From: Actinomycetes bacterium
Lineage (GTDB): Bacteria; Actinomycetota; Acidimicrobiia; Acidimicrobiales; Acidimicrobiaceae
Length of the DNA stretch: 5,221 nucleotides
Reading direction: 5' to 3'
Assembly (NCBI GenBank): GCA_021792075.1
Contig: JAJYVK010000159.1
Coordinates: 1 to 5,221, forward strand
The position numbers were made by a program, and so were the translations under genes. Under the pieces are notes generated by a model that ran no database searches, was not told the origin of the DNA, and worked only from the letters and a program-made list of their open reading frames with translations. Below are positions 1-5,161 of the stretch, one piece after another; position 1 is the stretch's first letter; every line of letters begins with the position of its first letter.

Positions 1-381
1 GAGACCCAGGGTGCAGCGGTCAACTTTCCGATGATTGGTGACCCAGAACACAAGGTGGCGGACCTTTTCGGCATGATTCACCCGAACGCATCGAATACGC
101 TTACGGTTCGTGCTGTGTTCATAATTGATCCCGCCAAGAAGCTCCGCTTGACGATCACGTACCCTGCTTCCACAGGCAGAAACTTCCAGGAGATCTTGCG
201 AGTGATTGATTCGCTTCAACTTGTTGACAGCTACAGCGTGTCAACACCTGTGAACTGGAAGGACGGTGACGACGTAATCGTTGCCACCTCTGTTTCGGAC
301 GAGGACGCAAAGGCGAAGTTTCCGAAGGGTTTCAAGACCCTGAAGCCATATCTGCGCTTGACTCCGCAGCCGAACAAATAG
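1..381 (+). CDS. 1-Cys peroxiredoxin (Prx6 type), 3' part only
   Basis: This is the C-terminal 126 codons of a thiol peroxidase that reduces H2O2 and alkyl hydroperoxides in the cytosol. The frame is open from base 1, so the gene begins outside the window; the ATG at 31 is an internal methionine, not the start. Visible hallmarks of the Prx6 subgroup are the block GMIHPNA near codons 24-30, TVRAVFIIDP at about 35-44, and TYPASTGRNF at about 53-62. The arginine of GRN (bases 178-180) is the family's conserved active-site arginine, which pairs with the peroxidatic cysteine. The 1-cysPrx C-terminal domain follows with PVNWKDGDDV and ends in the typical FPKGFKTLKPYLRLTPQPNK tail, so the 3' end is intact. 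The peroxidatic cysteine lies upstream and cannot be checked. No cysteine occurs in the visible part, which agrees with a 1-Cys mechanism. Family membership is very secure; the physiological electron donor is unknown. Confidence 0.95.
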   Translation, partial: ETQGAAVNFPMIGDPEHKVADLFGMIHPNASNTLTVRAVFIIDPAKKLRLTITYPASTGRNFQEILRVIDSLQLVDSYSVSTPVNWKDGDDVIVATSVSDEDAKAKFPKGFKTLKPYLRLTPQPNK

Positions 382-402
382 AGCTTTACGGATTTTCGTG
401 AG

Positions 403-460
403 AGATCTCCGATCGGGCTGAATCGGAAGTTCCGTCTGTAGCGATCTGGGATCTTTTTTT
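403..460 (+). terminator. Intrinsic terminator of the peroxiredoxin gene
   Basis: Bases 403-415 pair with 442-454 as a 13-position stem with one C/T mismatch (410/447) and one T-G wobble (408/449). A T tract (454-460, seven T) follows directly. The 26-base loop contains a small inner hairpin (424-427 with 431-434). The stem begins 21 bases after the peroxiredoxin stop codon. Stem plus immediate U tract on the + strand is the textbook rho-independent form, so this should end the peroxiredoxin transcript and separate it from the LLM gene. Confidence 0.8.
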
Positions 461-483
461 GGCCAGTTTTCGCTTGAGTATTT

Positions 484-514
484 GCCCCTGCTAGTCAGAT
501 ATGGCAGCAGGGGC
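484..514 (+). other. Perfect 9-bp hairpin downstream of the terminator
   Basis: GCCCCTGCT at 484-492 pairs perfectly with AGCAGGGGC at 506-514 around a 13-base loop. The following bases (cgtttcatct) are only weakly T-rich, and the other strand has no T run either, so it is a poor intrinsic terminator taken alone. It may be a back-up terminator for the peroxiredoxin transcript, an mRNA-stabilising structure, or a DNA dyad upstream of the LLM gene promoter. The structure is certain as sequence; its role is not. Confidence 0.5.
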
Positions 515-528
515 CGTTTCATCTCTGC

Positions 529-557
529 TTGTTTCTCAGATGTAAAGGTCATAGATT
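529..557 (+). promoter_or_regulatory. Weak candidate promoter for the LLM oxidoreductase gene
   Basis: TTGTTT (529-534) and TAGATT (552-557) are separated by 17 bases. The -35 matches the sigma-70/SigA consensus at three of six positions and the -10 at four of six. The location fits, being downstream of the terminator and hairpin and giving a leader of about 60 bases before the ATG at 628. The match is weak enough to arise by chance. Confidence 0.22.
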
Positions 558-560
558 ATT

Positions 561-592
561 TGAGGCCGGGCATTCCCTGTTCTTCCGGCTCA
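561..592 (+). other. Possible leader hairpin upstream of the LLM gene
   Basis: TGAG (561-564) pairs with CTCA (589-592) and CCGG (566-569) with CCGG (585-588). This gives an eight-pair stem with one bulged G (565) and a 15-base loop. It would lie in the 5' leader if the gene is transcribed from the candidate promoter just upstream, and it ends 23 bases before the ribosome binding site. It does not overlap the Shine-Dalgarno site and no T tract follows it. No known riboswitch class was recognised. Confidence 0.25.
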
Positions 593-615
593 AACTGGCT
601 TTTGCTGAGAGTATC

Positions 616-620
616 GGAGG
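616..620 (+). promoter_or_regulatory. Ribosome binding site fixing the LLM gene start
   Basis: GGAGG lies seven bases before the ATG at 628. The frame is open further upstream to an ATG at 529, but the extra 33 codons would pass through the leader hairpin and have no family counterpart. This site therefore decides for 628. Confidence 0.8.
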
Positions 621-627
621 CGAGGAT

Positions 628-1665
628 ATGCAGATAAGCATGCAGGTTGACTATTCTGGCAGTTTTCTGCAAGCGGTGGACCGGGTAATTGCTTACGAGA
701 AGCGGGGCCTCGATATCGTATGGGTCGCGGAGGCATATGGATTTGACTCTCCGACGTTGATGGGTTATCTGGCAGCCAAGACCGATCGAGTCAAGATTGG
801 GGCCGGTATAATGCCGATCTACTCGAGAACCCCTGCTCTTATTGCTCAAACCGCAGCTGGGCTTGACGAGGTCTCTCAAGGAAGAGCCATTCTTGGTTTA
901 GGAGCCTCCGGTCCGCAAGTCATCGAGGGGTGGCACGGTGTCGTCTACGATCAGCCTGTAGCCCGAACCAGAGAGATTATCAAGATCTGTAGGAATGTCT
1001 GGTCTCGGCAGCCGCTAGTGAACGATGGAATCTATCAAATCCCGCTGCCGAAAGGCTTGGGAACTGGATTGGGAAGACCACTCAAGATCATTACCACGCC
1101 CCAGAGGGAGAGAATTCCGATTTTTGTCGCTTCACTCGGATTCAAAAATGTAGAGATGACTTTTGCCAATGCGGATGGATGGCTGCCGATCTTCTACGTG
1201 CCGGAAAAGGCCGCTGAGGTCTGGGGAAACGCAATCCGATCCGGGTTGAAAATGCGTGACCCTTCTTTAGCGGCCCCTGAGATCGTGGGAGGAGGGATGC
1301 TCGCAATTGGCGAAAACGTGGAGCATCTCAGGGAGTTGGGCAGGGGGATTCTGGCCCTTTACATCGGTGGCATGGGAGCCAGGGGAAAGAACTTTTATAA
1401 TGATCTAGCCGTAAGGTATGGGTATGAGGAGCAGGCGCGCAAGATTCAGGATCTCTACCTTGCCGGCGAGAAAGCAAAGGCAATGGCGGAGGTCCCAGCA
1501 GAGCTTCTTGAGGCTACGTCTCTCATTGGGCCGAGGAGTTACGTAGCTGAGCGGGTATCAGCCTACAAGGAGTCGGGCGTGACCATCTTGGGCGTGACAC
1601 CGGTGGGTGAAGATCCGCTCGGTTCGTTCGACGAACTCATGAAGATCGTCCGCCAAGTCGGCTGA
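628..1665 (+). CDS. F420-dependent LLM oxidoreductase, Rv3520c-like
   Basis: A 345-residue protein of the luciferase-like monooxygenase (bacterial luciferase TIM-barrel) superfamily. It resembles the mycobacterial Rv3520c family, which is predicted to use coenzyme F420 rather than FMN; the substrate of that family is not established. Family blocks in order: KRGLDIVWVAEAYGFDSPTL near residues 25-44, AAKTDRVKIGAGIMPIYSRTP near 49-69, RAILGLGASGPQVIEGWHGV near 88-107, RTREIIKICRNVW near 116-128, ERIPIFVASLGFKNVEM near 162-178, a GWLPIFY segment near 187-193, and ALYIGGMGARGKNFYNDL in the second half. The length equals the family norm, and the start at 628 puts MQISMQVDYSG where relatives begin. 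No signal peptide or membrane segment is seen, so it is cytosolic. The gene stands alone: a terminator lies upstream and a convergent gene downstream. The family assignment is strong; cofactor use is inferred from homology. Confidence 0.92.
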   Translation: MQISMQVDYSGSFLQAVDRVIAYEKRGLDIVWVAEAYGFDSPTLMGYLAAKTDRVKIGAGIMPIYSRTPALIAQTAAGLDEVSQGRAILGLGASGPQVIEGWHGVVYDQPVARTREIIKICRNVWSRQPLVNDGIYQIPLPKGLGTGLGRPLKIITTPQRERIPIFVASLGFKNVEMTFANADGWLPIFYVPEKAAEVWGNAIRSGLKMRDPSLAAPEIVGGGMLAIGENVEHLRELGRGILALYIGGMGARGKNFYNDLAVRYGYEEQARKIQDLYLAGEKAKAMAEVPAELLEATSLIGPRSYVAERVSAYKESGVTILGVTPVGEDPLGSFDELMKIVRQVG

Positions 1666-1711
1666 GCCGGAGGATGGAGAGAAGGACCTCGATCCGCATT
1701 CGCTCCCGGCT
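1665..1711. other. Inverted repeat spanning two convergent stop codons
   Basis: AGCCGGAG (1665-1672) pairs with bases 1703-1711 as eight pairs with one bulged C at 1705, around a loop of about 30 bases. It starts on the last base of the LLM stop codon and ends inside the orn stop codon. It thus covers the whole 44-base gap between convergent genes, the place where a bidirectional terminator would be expected. Neither strand has a good T tract right after the stem, so termination would be weak or of the U-less type sometimes proposed for actinobacteria. Confidence 0.35.
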
Positions 1712-2276
1712 AGCTCGAACCGGATTCTTTTTCTTGGGGTTCCGGCTTTCTGAAGAGATTCTCTCGATAGTACTGGAGTTCCACTACGCTTTCCTTGATA
1801 TCGTCCATGGCTCTGTGTCCCCTTGATTTTGCTGGCGCATTTTTGACGATCTCTGGGAACCACCTGCGGCCAAGCTCTTTGATCGATGAGACATCGACGG
1901 ATCGGTAGTGAAGGAAGTTCTCAATCTCCGGCATATATTTGGCGAGGAACCGTCGGTCAGTGCCAATGGAGTTGCCACAAAGGGGTACCGTGCGCGGTCG
2001 GGAGATGTGCTTCTCAATGAATTCAAGAGTCATGTCGCTTGCGGATTGCATTGTGACGCTCGACCGCATGATCTCATCTATCAAACCGCTCTTGGTGTGC
2101 ATGTTCTTGACTACGGGATCCATCTGTTCTAGTTCTTCGGCTGTCGCCGCTATCACTAAGTCTGGCCCTTCCTCTATGATCTTAAGATCATCGTCGGTGA
2201 CAAGCGTGGCGATTTCGACTATTGTGTGTCGTTTTGGGTCTAGCCCAGTCATTTCTAAGTCAATCCACACGAGCAT
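1710..2276 (-). CDS. orn: Oligoribonuclease (DEDDh 3'-5' exoribonuclease)
   Basis: A 188-residue cytosolic enzyme that hydrolyses 2- to 5-mer RNAs, the final step of mRNA decay, and also pGpG from cyclic-di-GMP breakdown. All DEDDh catalytic residues are present: D6 and E8 in WIDLEMTGLD, D107 in GNSIGTDRRF, and H154 and D159 in HRAMDDIKES. The family blocks HYRSVDVSSIKELGRRWFPE (about 123-142) and ELQYYREN (about 166-173) are also present. The length is close to the usual 180-200; residues after about 176 form a short charged tail without recognisable function. The ATG at 2276 is fixed by an in-frame TAA immediately upstream and by homology, because relatives begin just before LVWID. No Shine-Dalgarno sequence precedes it. 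It is convergent with the LLM gene and divergent from the glycosyltransferase operon, so it is probably monocistronic. Orn is essential in several bacteria. Confidence 0.96.
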   Translation of the reverse strand: MLVWIDLEMTGLDPKRHTIVEIATLVTDDDLKIIEEGPDLVIAATAEELEQMDPVVKNMHTKSGLIDEIMRSSVTMQSASDMTLEFIEKHISRPRTVPLCGNSIGTDRRFLAKYMPEIENFLHYRSVDVSSIKELGRRWFPEIVKNAPAKSRGHRAMDDIKESVVELQYYRENLFRKPEPQEKESGSS

Positions 2277-2283
2277 TTAGGTA

Positions 2284-2289
2284 ATGCTA
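2284..2289 (-). promoter_or_regulatory. Candidate -10 element for leaderless orn transcript
   Basis: Read on the - strand, TAGCAT (a TANNNT -10 match, four of six to TATAAT) is separated by seven bases from the orn ATG. A -10 box at this distance would start the mRNA at or next to the A of ATG, the geometry of leaderless genes, which are common in actinobacteria. The lack of a Shine-Dalgarno motif before orn supports it. No convincing -35 was found. Confidence 0.45.
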
Positions 2290-2303
2290 GGTGAAAGACA
2301 GTC

Positions 2304-2309
2304 TAGATT
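2304..2309 (+). promoter_or_regulatory. Weak candidate -10 element for the GT2-dut-WS/DGAT operon
   Basis: TAGATT matches TANNNT and would give a start near 2316 and a leader of about 33 bases that still contains the ribosome binding site at 2337-2341. No good -35 lies 16-18 bases upstream. A second AT-rich hexamer at 2332-2337 is too close to the binding site to serve as -10 for a leadered mRNA. Confidence 0.22.
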
Positions 2310-2336
2310 GGTATTTCTGGAGGGGGATTTTTAGAT

Positions 2337-2341
2337 AGGAG
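2337..2341 (+). promoter_or_regulatory. Ribosome binding site for the GTG-started GT2 gene
   Basis: AGGAG lies seven bases before the GTG at 2349. It supports this GTG as the start, consistent with the short N-terminus expected before the VVIPTYNE block. Confidence 0.7.
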
Positions 2342-2348
2342 CTCTTCA

Positions 2349-3173
2349 GTGATCTATACAGGCCGACCGTTTGTGGTCATACCGACATACAACGAAGCCG
2401 GAAACATAAGCGAGGCTATCCATCGCATCAAAAGGCAACTTCCTGAAATTGATATCCTGGTCGTAGATGACTCGTCGCCGGATGGCACCGCAGATGTCGT
2501 GAGATCCCTTGCTGAGATTTATCCAAATGTCGAGCTGGTCCAGAGGTCAGGAAAGCTAGGTCTGGGCTCCGCCTACCGTCTTGGATTCGGAGTAGGTCTT
2601 GAGAGAGGTGCTACGAGCCTCGTCGAGATGGATGCCGATCTTTCACATGAACCGGAATCTTTGCCGCAACTCATCAGGGCGGTAGAGGAGGAGGGAGCTG
2701 ACCTCTGCATAGGATCGCGATATGTGAGGGGAGGGGCTTCACCAGGTCTAAAGACTTACAGGCTGCTTTTATCACGGGCCGGCAACCTTTATGCAGCTCT
2801 GTCCCTGGGAATTCACATCAAAGATGCTACCAGCGGATTCCGCGTCTATAGCGCGGAAGTGCTCCGAAAGCTCGACGTCGATACCGTGTCTGCCGATGGC
2901 TATGCCTTTCAGATTGAGATGGCTTTCAGAGTGCAGGCAGCACACGGCCGTGTCGTTGAAAGGCCGATAATTTTTCGCAATAGACACCTCGGGACCTCCA
3001 AGATGAGCTTTCGAGTTGTAACCGAAGCAATCTTTTTATGCACCGTATGGGGAATTCAAGATAGGGTTGCAAGACTGACTGGAAACCGCGGCAACTACAC
3101 CCACTACCACAAAGAGGGCTCAGCTTCGGTTGTCAAAGCGATAGTTCACTCAGCTCGACGCCAGGGTGACTGA
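2349..3173 (+). CDS. ppm1: GT2 polyprenol-phosphate mannosyltransferase (Ppm1/DPM1-like)
   Basis: A 274-residue family 2 glycosyltransferase with a GT-A fold. By homology to Dpm1/Ppm1 it would transfer mannose from GDP-mannose to polyprenyl phosphate on the inner membrane face, making the lipid donor for extracytoplasmic mannosylation of lipoglycans or proteins. Family blocks are present in order: VVIPTYNEAGNI (9-20), VVDDSSPDGTA (38-48), GKLGLGSAY (68-76), the metal-binding DAD in EMDADLSHEP (D95, D97), GSRYVRGG, and DATSGFR at about 158-164. No strong membrane segment is evident, so this is the soluble or peripheral catalytic form, without the C-terminal TM domains of some DPM1 types or a fused Lnt domain. 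Residues after about 240 form a polar, basic tail. It begins with GTG. Two bases separate it from dut, implying co-transcription. Related DPM-like GT2 enzymes transfer glucose or other sugars, so the mannose specificity is inferred. Confidence 0.86.
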   Translation: MIYTGRPFVVIPTYNEAGNISEAIHRIKRQLPEIDILVVDDSSPDGTADVVRSLAEIYPNVELVQRSGKLGLGSAYRLGFGVGLERGATSLVEMDADLSHEPESLPQLIRAVEEEGADLCIGSRYVRGGASPGLKTYRLLLSRAGNLYAALSLGIHIKDATSGFRVYSAEVLRKLDVDTVSADGYAFQIEMAFRVQAAHGRVVERPIIFRNRHLGTSKMSFRVVTEAIFLCTVWGIQDRVARLTGNRGNYTHYHKEGSASVVKAIVHSARRQGD

Positions 3174-3175
3174 GC

Positions 3176-3652
3176 ATGGAATCGTCCGAGGTTGATAGCG
3201 GTAGTTCTCTAGAGGTCCCGATAAGGACTCTCTCCTACGGGGTCGAGCTACCGGAGTACGCAAGACCTGGAGACGGCGCTTGTGATCTTCGCAGCGAGGC
3301 CTACATCGAGATACCCCCGCTTTCGCGAGCTCTTGTGCCGACGGGATTCAGCCTTGAGATTCCCGATGGATATGCAGGAATGGTGATTCCGCGATCAGGT
3401 CTGGCTATCAACTTTGGAATCACCTGTTTGAATTCTCCCGGCCTGATCGACTCCGGTTACAGGGGAGAGGTCAAGGTCATACTTTACAACTCCGATGCCA
3501 CAGAGACCTTCAGGGTCAACAAAGGGGATAGGATCGCCCAGCTGGTGATAGTGGCAACCCCTCGCATATCATTTGTCCGTAAAGATAAGCTGTCGGAGAC
3601 TGCCCGAGGTGCCGGCGGGTTCGGCCACACCGGTGTCGGCGGCAAAAGCTAG
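3176..3652 (+). CDS. dut: dUTP diphosphatase (trimeric dUTPase)
   Basis: A 158-residue enzyme hydrolysing dUTP to dUMP and pyrophosphate, which keeps uracil out of DNA and supplies dUMP for thymidylate synthesis. All five motifs of the trimeric family are visible: I, GDGACDL (32-38); II, PRSGLA (72-77); III, NSPGLIDSGYRGE (86-98), with the water-activating D92 and uridine-pocket Y95; IV, DRIAQLVI (118-125); V, RGAGGFGHTG (144-153), with phosphate-binding R144 and stacking F149. H151 takes the position usually held by serine or threonine. The first ~14 residues are a polar extension before the conserved core; a later start cannot be excluded, but ATG 3176 has AGGGTGA at 3163-3169 six bases upstream. 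That site lies inside the end of the GT2 gene, with the stop only two bases before this start, suggesting translational coupling. Confidence 0.96.
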   Translation: MESSEVDSGSSLEVPIRTLSYGVELPEYARPGDGACDLRSEAYIEIPPLSRALVPTGFSLEIPDGYAGMVIPRSGLAINFGITCLNSPGLIDSGYRGEVKVILYNSDATETFRVNKGDRIAQLVIVATPRISFVRKDKLSETARGAGGFGHTGVGGKS

Positions 3653-3658
3653 TCTGGT

Positions 3659-3663
3659 GGAGG
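3659..3663 (+). promoter_or_regulatory. Closely spaced ribosome binding site of the WS/DGAT gene
   Basis: GGAGG ends four bases before the GTG at 3668, and the purine run continues to 3665. The spacing is shorter than the usual 5-9. The start is nevertheless favoured because the GTG places ESLSGLDAAFL exactly where WS/DGAT proteins begin (typically M-x-x-LSGLDAxFL). A later start would remove this conserved N-terminus. Confidence 0.6.
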
Positions 3664-3667
3664 AGCC

Positions 3668-5065
3668 GTGGAGTCTCTGAGCGGGTTGGACGCGGCGTTC
3701 TTAGCCGCCGAGACCGATACCATGCCGCTTAATGTGGGTGGCATTCTGGTGTTGGACAAAGGGAAGCTGTCGGAGATTGAAAGCTACGATAGGATTCTCC
3801 GCCTTTTTGCTGCTCGAATTCATCAGATACCGCATTTTCGAAAGAAGGTGGTCAACGCACCTTTTGGCTTGGTTCAACCACACTGGGTCGAGGACCTTGC
3901 CTTCTCTCTAAGCAGCCATATTCATCTGGCGTTTCCCAATGAAGAGGTAGATTTTGCCCAGGTTTACGAGTTTGCGGCCTCCGTGTTGGGGGAGCGCTTT
4001 GATAGATCGCGGCCTCTTTGGGACCTCTTTGTAATACCACGGGTCACAGAGAACCGTCTCGCCGTGATTGCCAAGCTGCACCATGCCTTGACTGATGGGA
4101 TAAGTGGGATGGAAGCGCTGGCGTCGATGTTCGATTTGACCGAGGCGTTCGATCCCGACATTCAGCCTGAGGCTCACGCACCTGATGGTCCGCCGTCTCA
4201 AGTCGAGGTTGCGACCAGGACGGTTATGGATCTCGCAGAACATGCGCTGTCAAGCGTATCTTCGGGGCTTACTGCCGTCAGGGAACTTCCCAACGCTTTG
4301 TCGGGTTCATCCACGGAAACGGCCCTCAAGATGGCTGGCGACCTGATGCTTCGTCCTAAGCGAACTGGTGCAACCGGTTCGATATCAGCGAGTCGGAAGA
4401 TCGTGGCGGATTGCTTTGAGCTTGACAAGGTCAAAAGTGTAGCGAGATCGTATGGCGTCAAGGTGAATGACGTATTGTTGACCTTGAGCCATGGTGCGTT
4501 CGTCGCGTATCTGAAGGCTCACGGCCTTGATCTGCCCGACCGACTAATTGTGATGGTTCCGGTCTCAGTTCACCAGGAGTCTGGCGATCTCTCCTCGAAG
4601 AACAAGGTCTCGGCGCTTTTTCTTACGATACCCACCGAATATGACGATCCAAAGGCATTGCTGATGGAGATTCACGAGATCACCGAGCGCGCTAAGGCGA
4701 TACACATGGGAATCGGTTCGATGTTCTTTTACAACCTTGCAGAGGTGATACCCCCGGTTTTGCTCGAGACGGTGTTTCGTGCTGTATCAAAGACTGAGAT
4801 GTTCAAGGTTGTGCCGCCACCGTTCAACTATGTTGTCTCAAATATCCCCGGGCCTAATGTAGACCTCTTTCTGGCAGGTAATCGCTTAGAGAAGATGATT
4901 CCCCTCGCGCCCGTTGCGGACGGGTCAGGCATTACATTTGCCTATCTCTCCTACAAGGGATCGATCAGCCTCGGACTCATGGTTGATCCGGAGCTTTTCA
5001 CCTATGCAGATGAGTTTCACGAGCTGATCGCGAAAATTTTGCGAGAGCTTTTGACGATCGGGTGA
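3668..5065 (+). CDS. Wax ester synthase / acyl-CoA:diacylglycerol acyltransferase (WS/DGAT)
   Basis: A 465-residue bacterial WS/DGAT acyltransferase that esterifies fatty alcohols or diacylglycerol with acyl-CoA, giving wax esters or triacylglycerol stored in lipid inclusions. It shows the N-terminal LSGLDAAFL (4-12), the PLW motif (116-118), the catalytic HHALTDG (138-144, an intact HHxxxDG with general base H139), ND at 267-268 in KVNDVLLTLSHGAF, and the C-terminal domain (DUF1298) with SNIPGP (391-396). The length of 465 is standard and the C-terminus is complete. Between about 170 and 225 lies a less conserved linker, common in the family. It is probably peripheral on the inner membrane and lipid droplets; no transmembrane helix is obvious. 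It is third in the operon, 15 bases after dut. Actinobacteria often carry several paralogues, some of uncertain substrate, so wax ester versus triacylglycerol activity cannot be decided from sequence. Confidence 0.94.
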   Translation: MESLSGLDAAFLAAETDTMPLNVGGILVLDKGKLSEIESYDRILRLFAARIHQIPHFRKKVVNAPFGLVQPHWVEDLAFSLSSHIHLAFPNEEVDFAQVYEFAASVLGERFDRSRPLWDLFVIPRVTENRLAVIAKLHHALTDGISGMEALASMFDLTEAFDPDIQPEAHAPDGPPSQVEVATRTVMDLAEHALSSVSSGLTAVRELPNALSGSSTETALKMAGDLMLRPKRTGATGSISASRKIVADCFELDKVKSVARSYGVKVNDVLLTLSHGAFVAYLKAHGLDLPDRLIVMVPVSVHQESGDLSSKNKVSALFLTIPTEYDDPKALLMEIHEITERAKAIHMGIGSMFFYNLAEVIPPVLLETVFRAVSKTEMFKVVPPPFNYVVSNIPGPNVDLFLAGNRLEKMIPLAPVADGSGITFAYLSYKGSISLGLMVDPELFTYADEFHELIAKILRELLTIG

Positions 5066-5066
5066 T

Positions 5067-5090
5067 GAAGACACCTTTGCGGGTGTATTC
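5067..5090 (+). terminator. Possible weak terminator after the WS/DGAT gene
   Basis: GAAGACACC (5067-5075) pairs with GGTGTATTC (5082-5090) as nine positions with one G/A mismatch, around a six-base loop. It starts just one base after the stop codon. The sequence beyond (to 5106) is T-rich but interrupted, without a clean U tract. The position, between the operon and the tRNA gene, suits a terminator; the stem is only moderately stable. Confidence 0.4.
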
Positions 5091-5124
5091 TCAATGATGT
5101 TGTTTTCAGGTATTTCCTGTCTCA

Positions 5125-5153
5125 TTGTCGGGAATGTGGCGCTAAACTTCTAT
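5125..5153 (+). promoter_or_regulatory. Ambiguous promoter region of the tRNA-Gly gene
   Basis: Two readings are possible. TTGTCG (5125-5130) and TTCTAT (5148-5153), spaced 17, match the consensus at four and three of six positions and would start transcription close to 5160. Alternatively TAAACT (5143-5148, TANNNT) is the -10, giving a start near 5155 and a short tRNA leader, but without a fitting -35. A tRNA promoter is expected here because the upstream gene seems to terminate; the exact boxes are uncertain. Confidence 0.28.
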
Positions 5154-5161
5154 CTCTTAGT

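Noticed and set aside
31..381. A complete small gene starting at ATG 31
   Set aside because: The frame is open to base 1 and bases 1-30 continue the peroxiredoxin alignment (AVNFPMIGDPEH), so it is a truncated larger gene.
241..552. A 103-codon - strand open frame over the peroxiredoxin end and its terminator
   Set aside because: It overlaps a clear gene and the terminator hairpin, and its translation has no recognisable motif.
529..627. Extended N-terminus for the LLM oxidoreductase from the ATG at 529
   Set aside because: The extra 33 residues have no family counterpart, no ribosome binding site fits 529, and a strong GGAGG precedes 628.
382..627. A small RNA gene or riboswitch in the spacer
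   Set aside because: Hairpins are present, but no known RNA family core was recognised and no good promoter precedes them; they are kept only as structures and findings.
1558..1863. A 101-codon - strand open frame bridging the LLM and orn 3' ends
   Set aside because: It overlaps the well-supported LLM and orn reading frames and shows no protein family features.
1908..2280. + strand open frames opposite orn
   Set aside because: These are antisense shadows of orn, whose catalytic residues are all intact on the other strand.
3701..4461. Several - strand open frames opposite the WS/DGAT gene
   Set aside because: They are antisense shadows with arginine- and serine-rich, low-complexity translations and no family signature.
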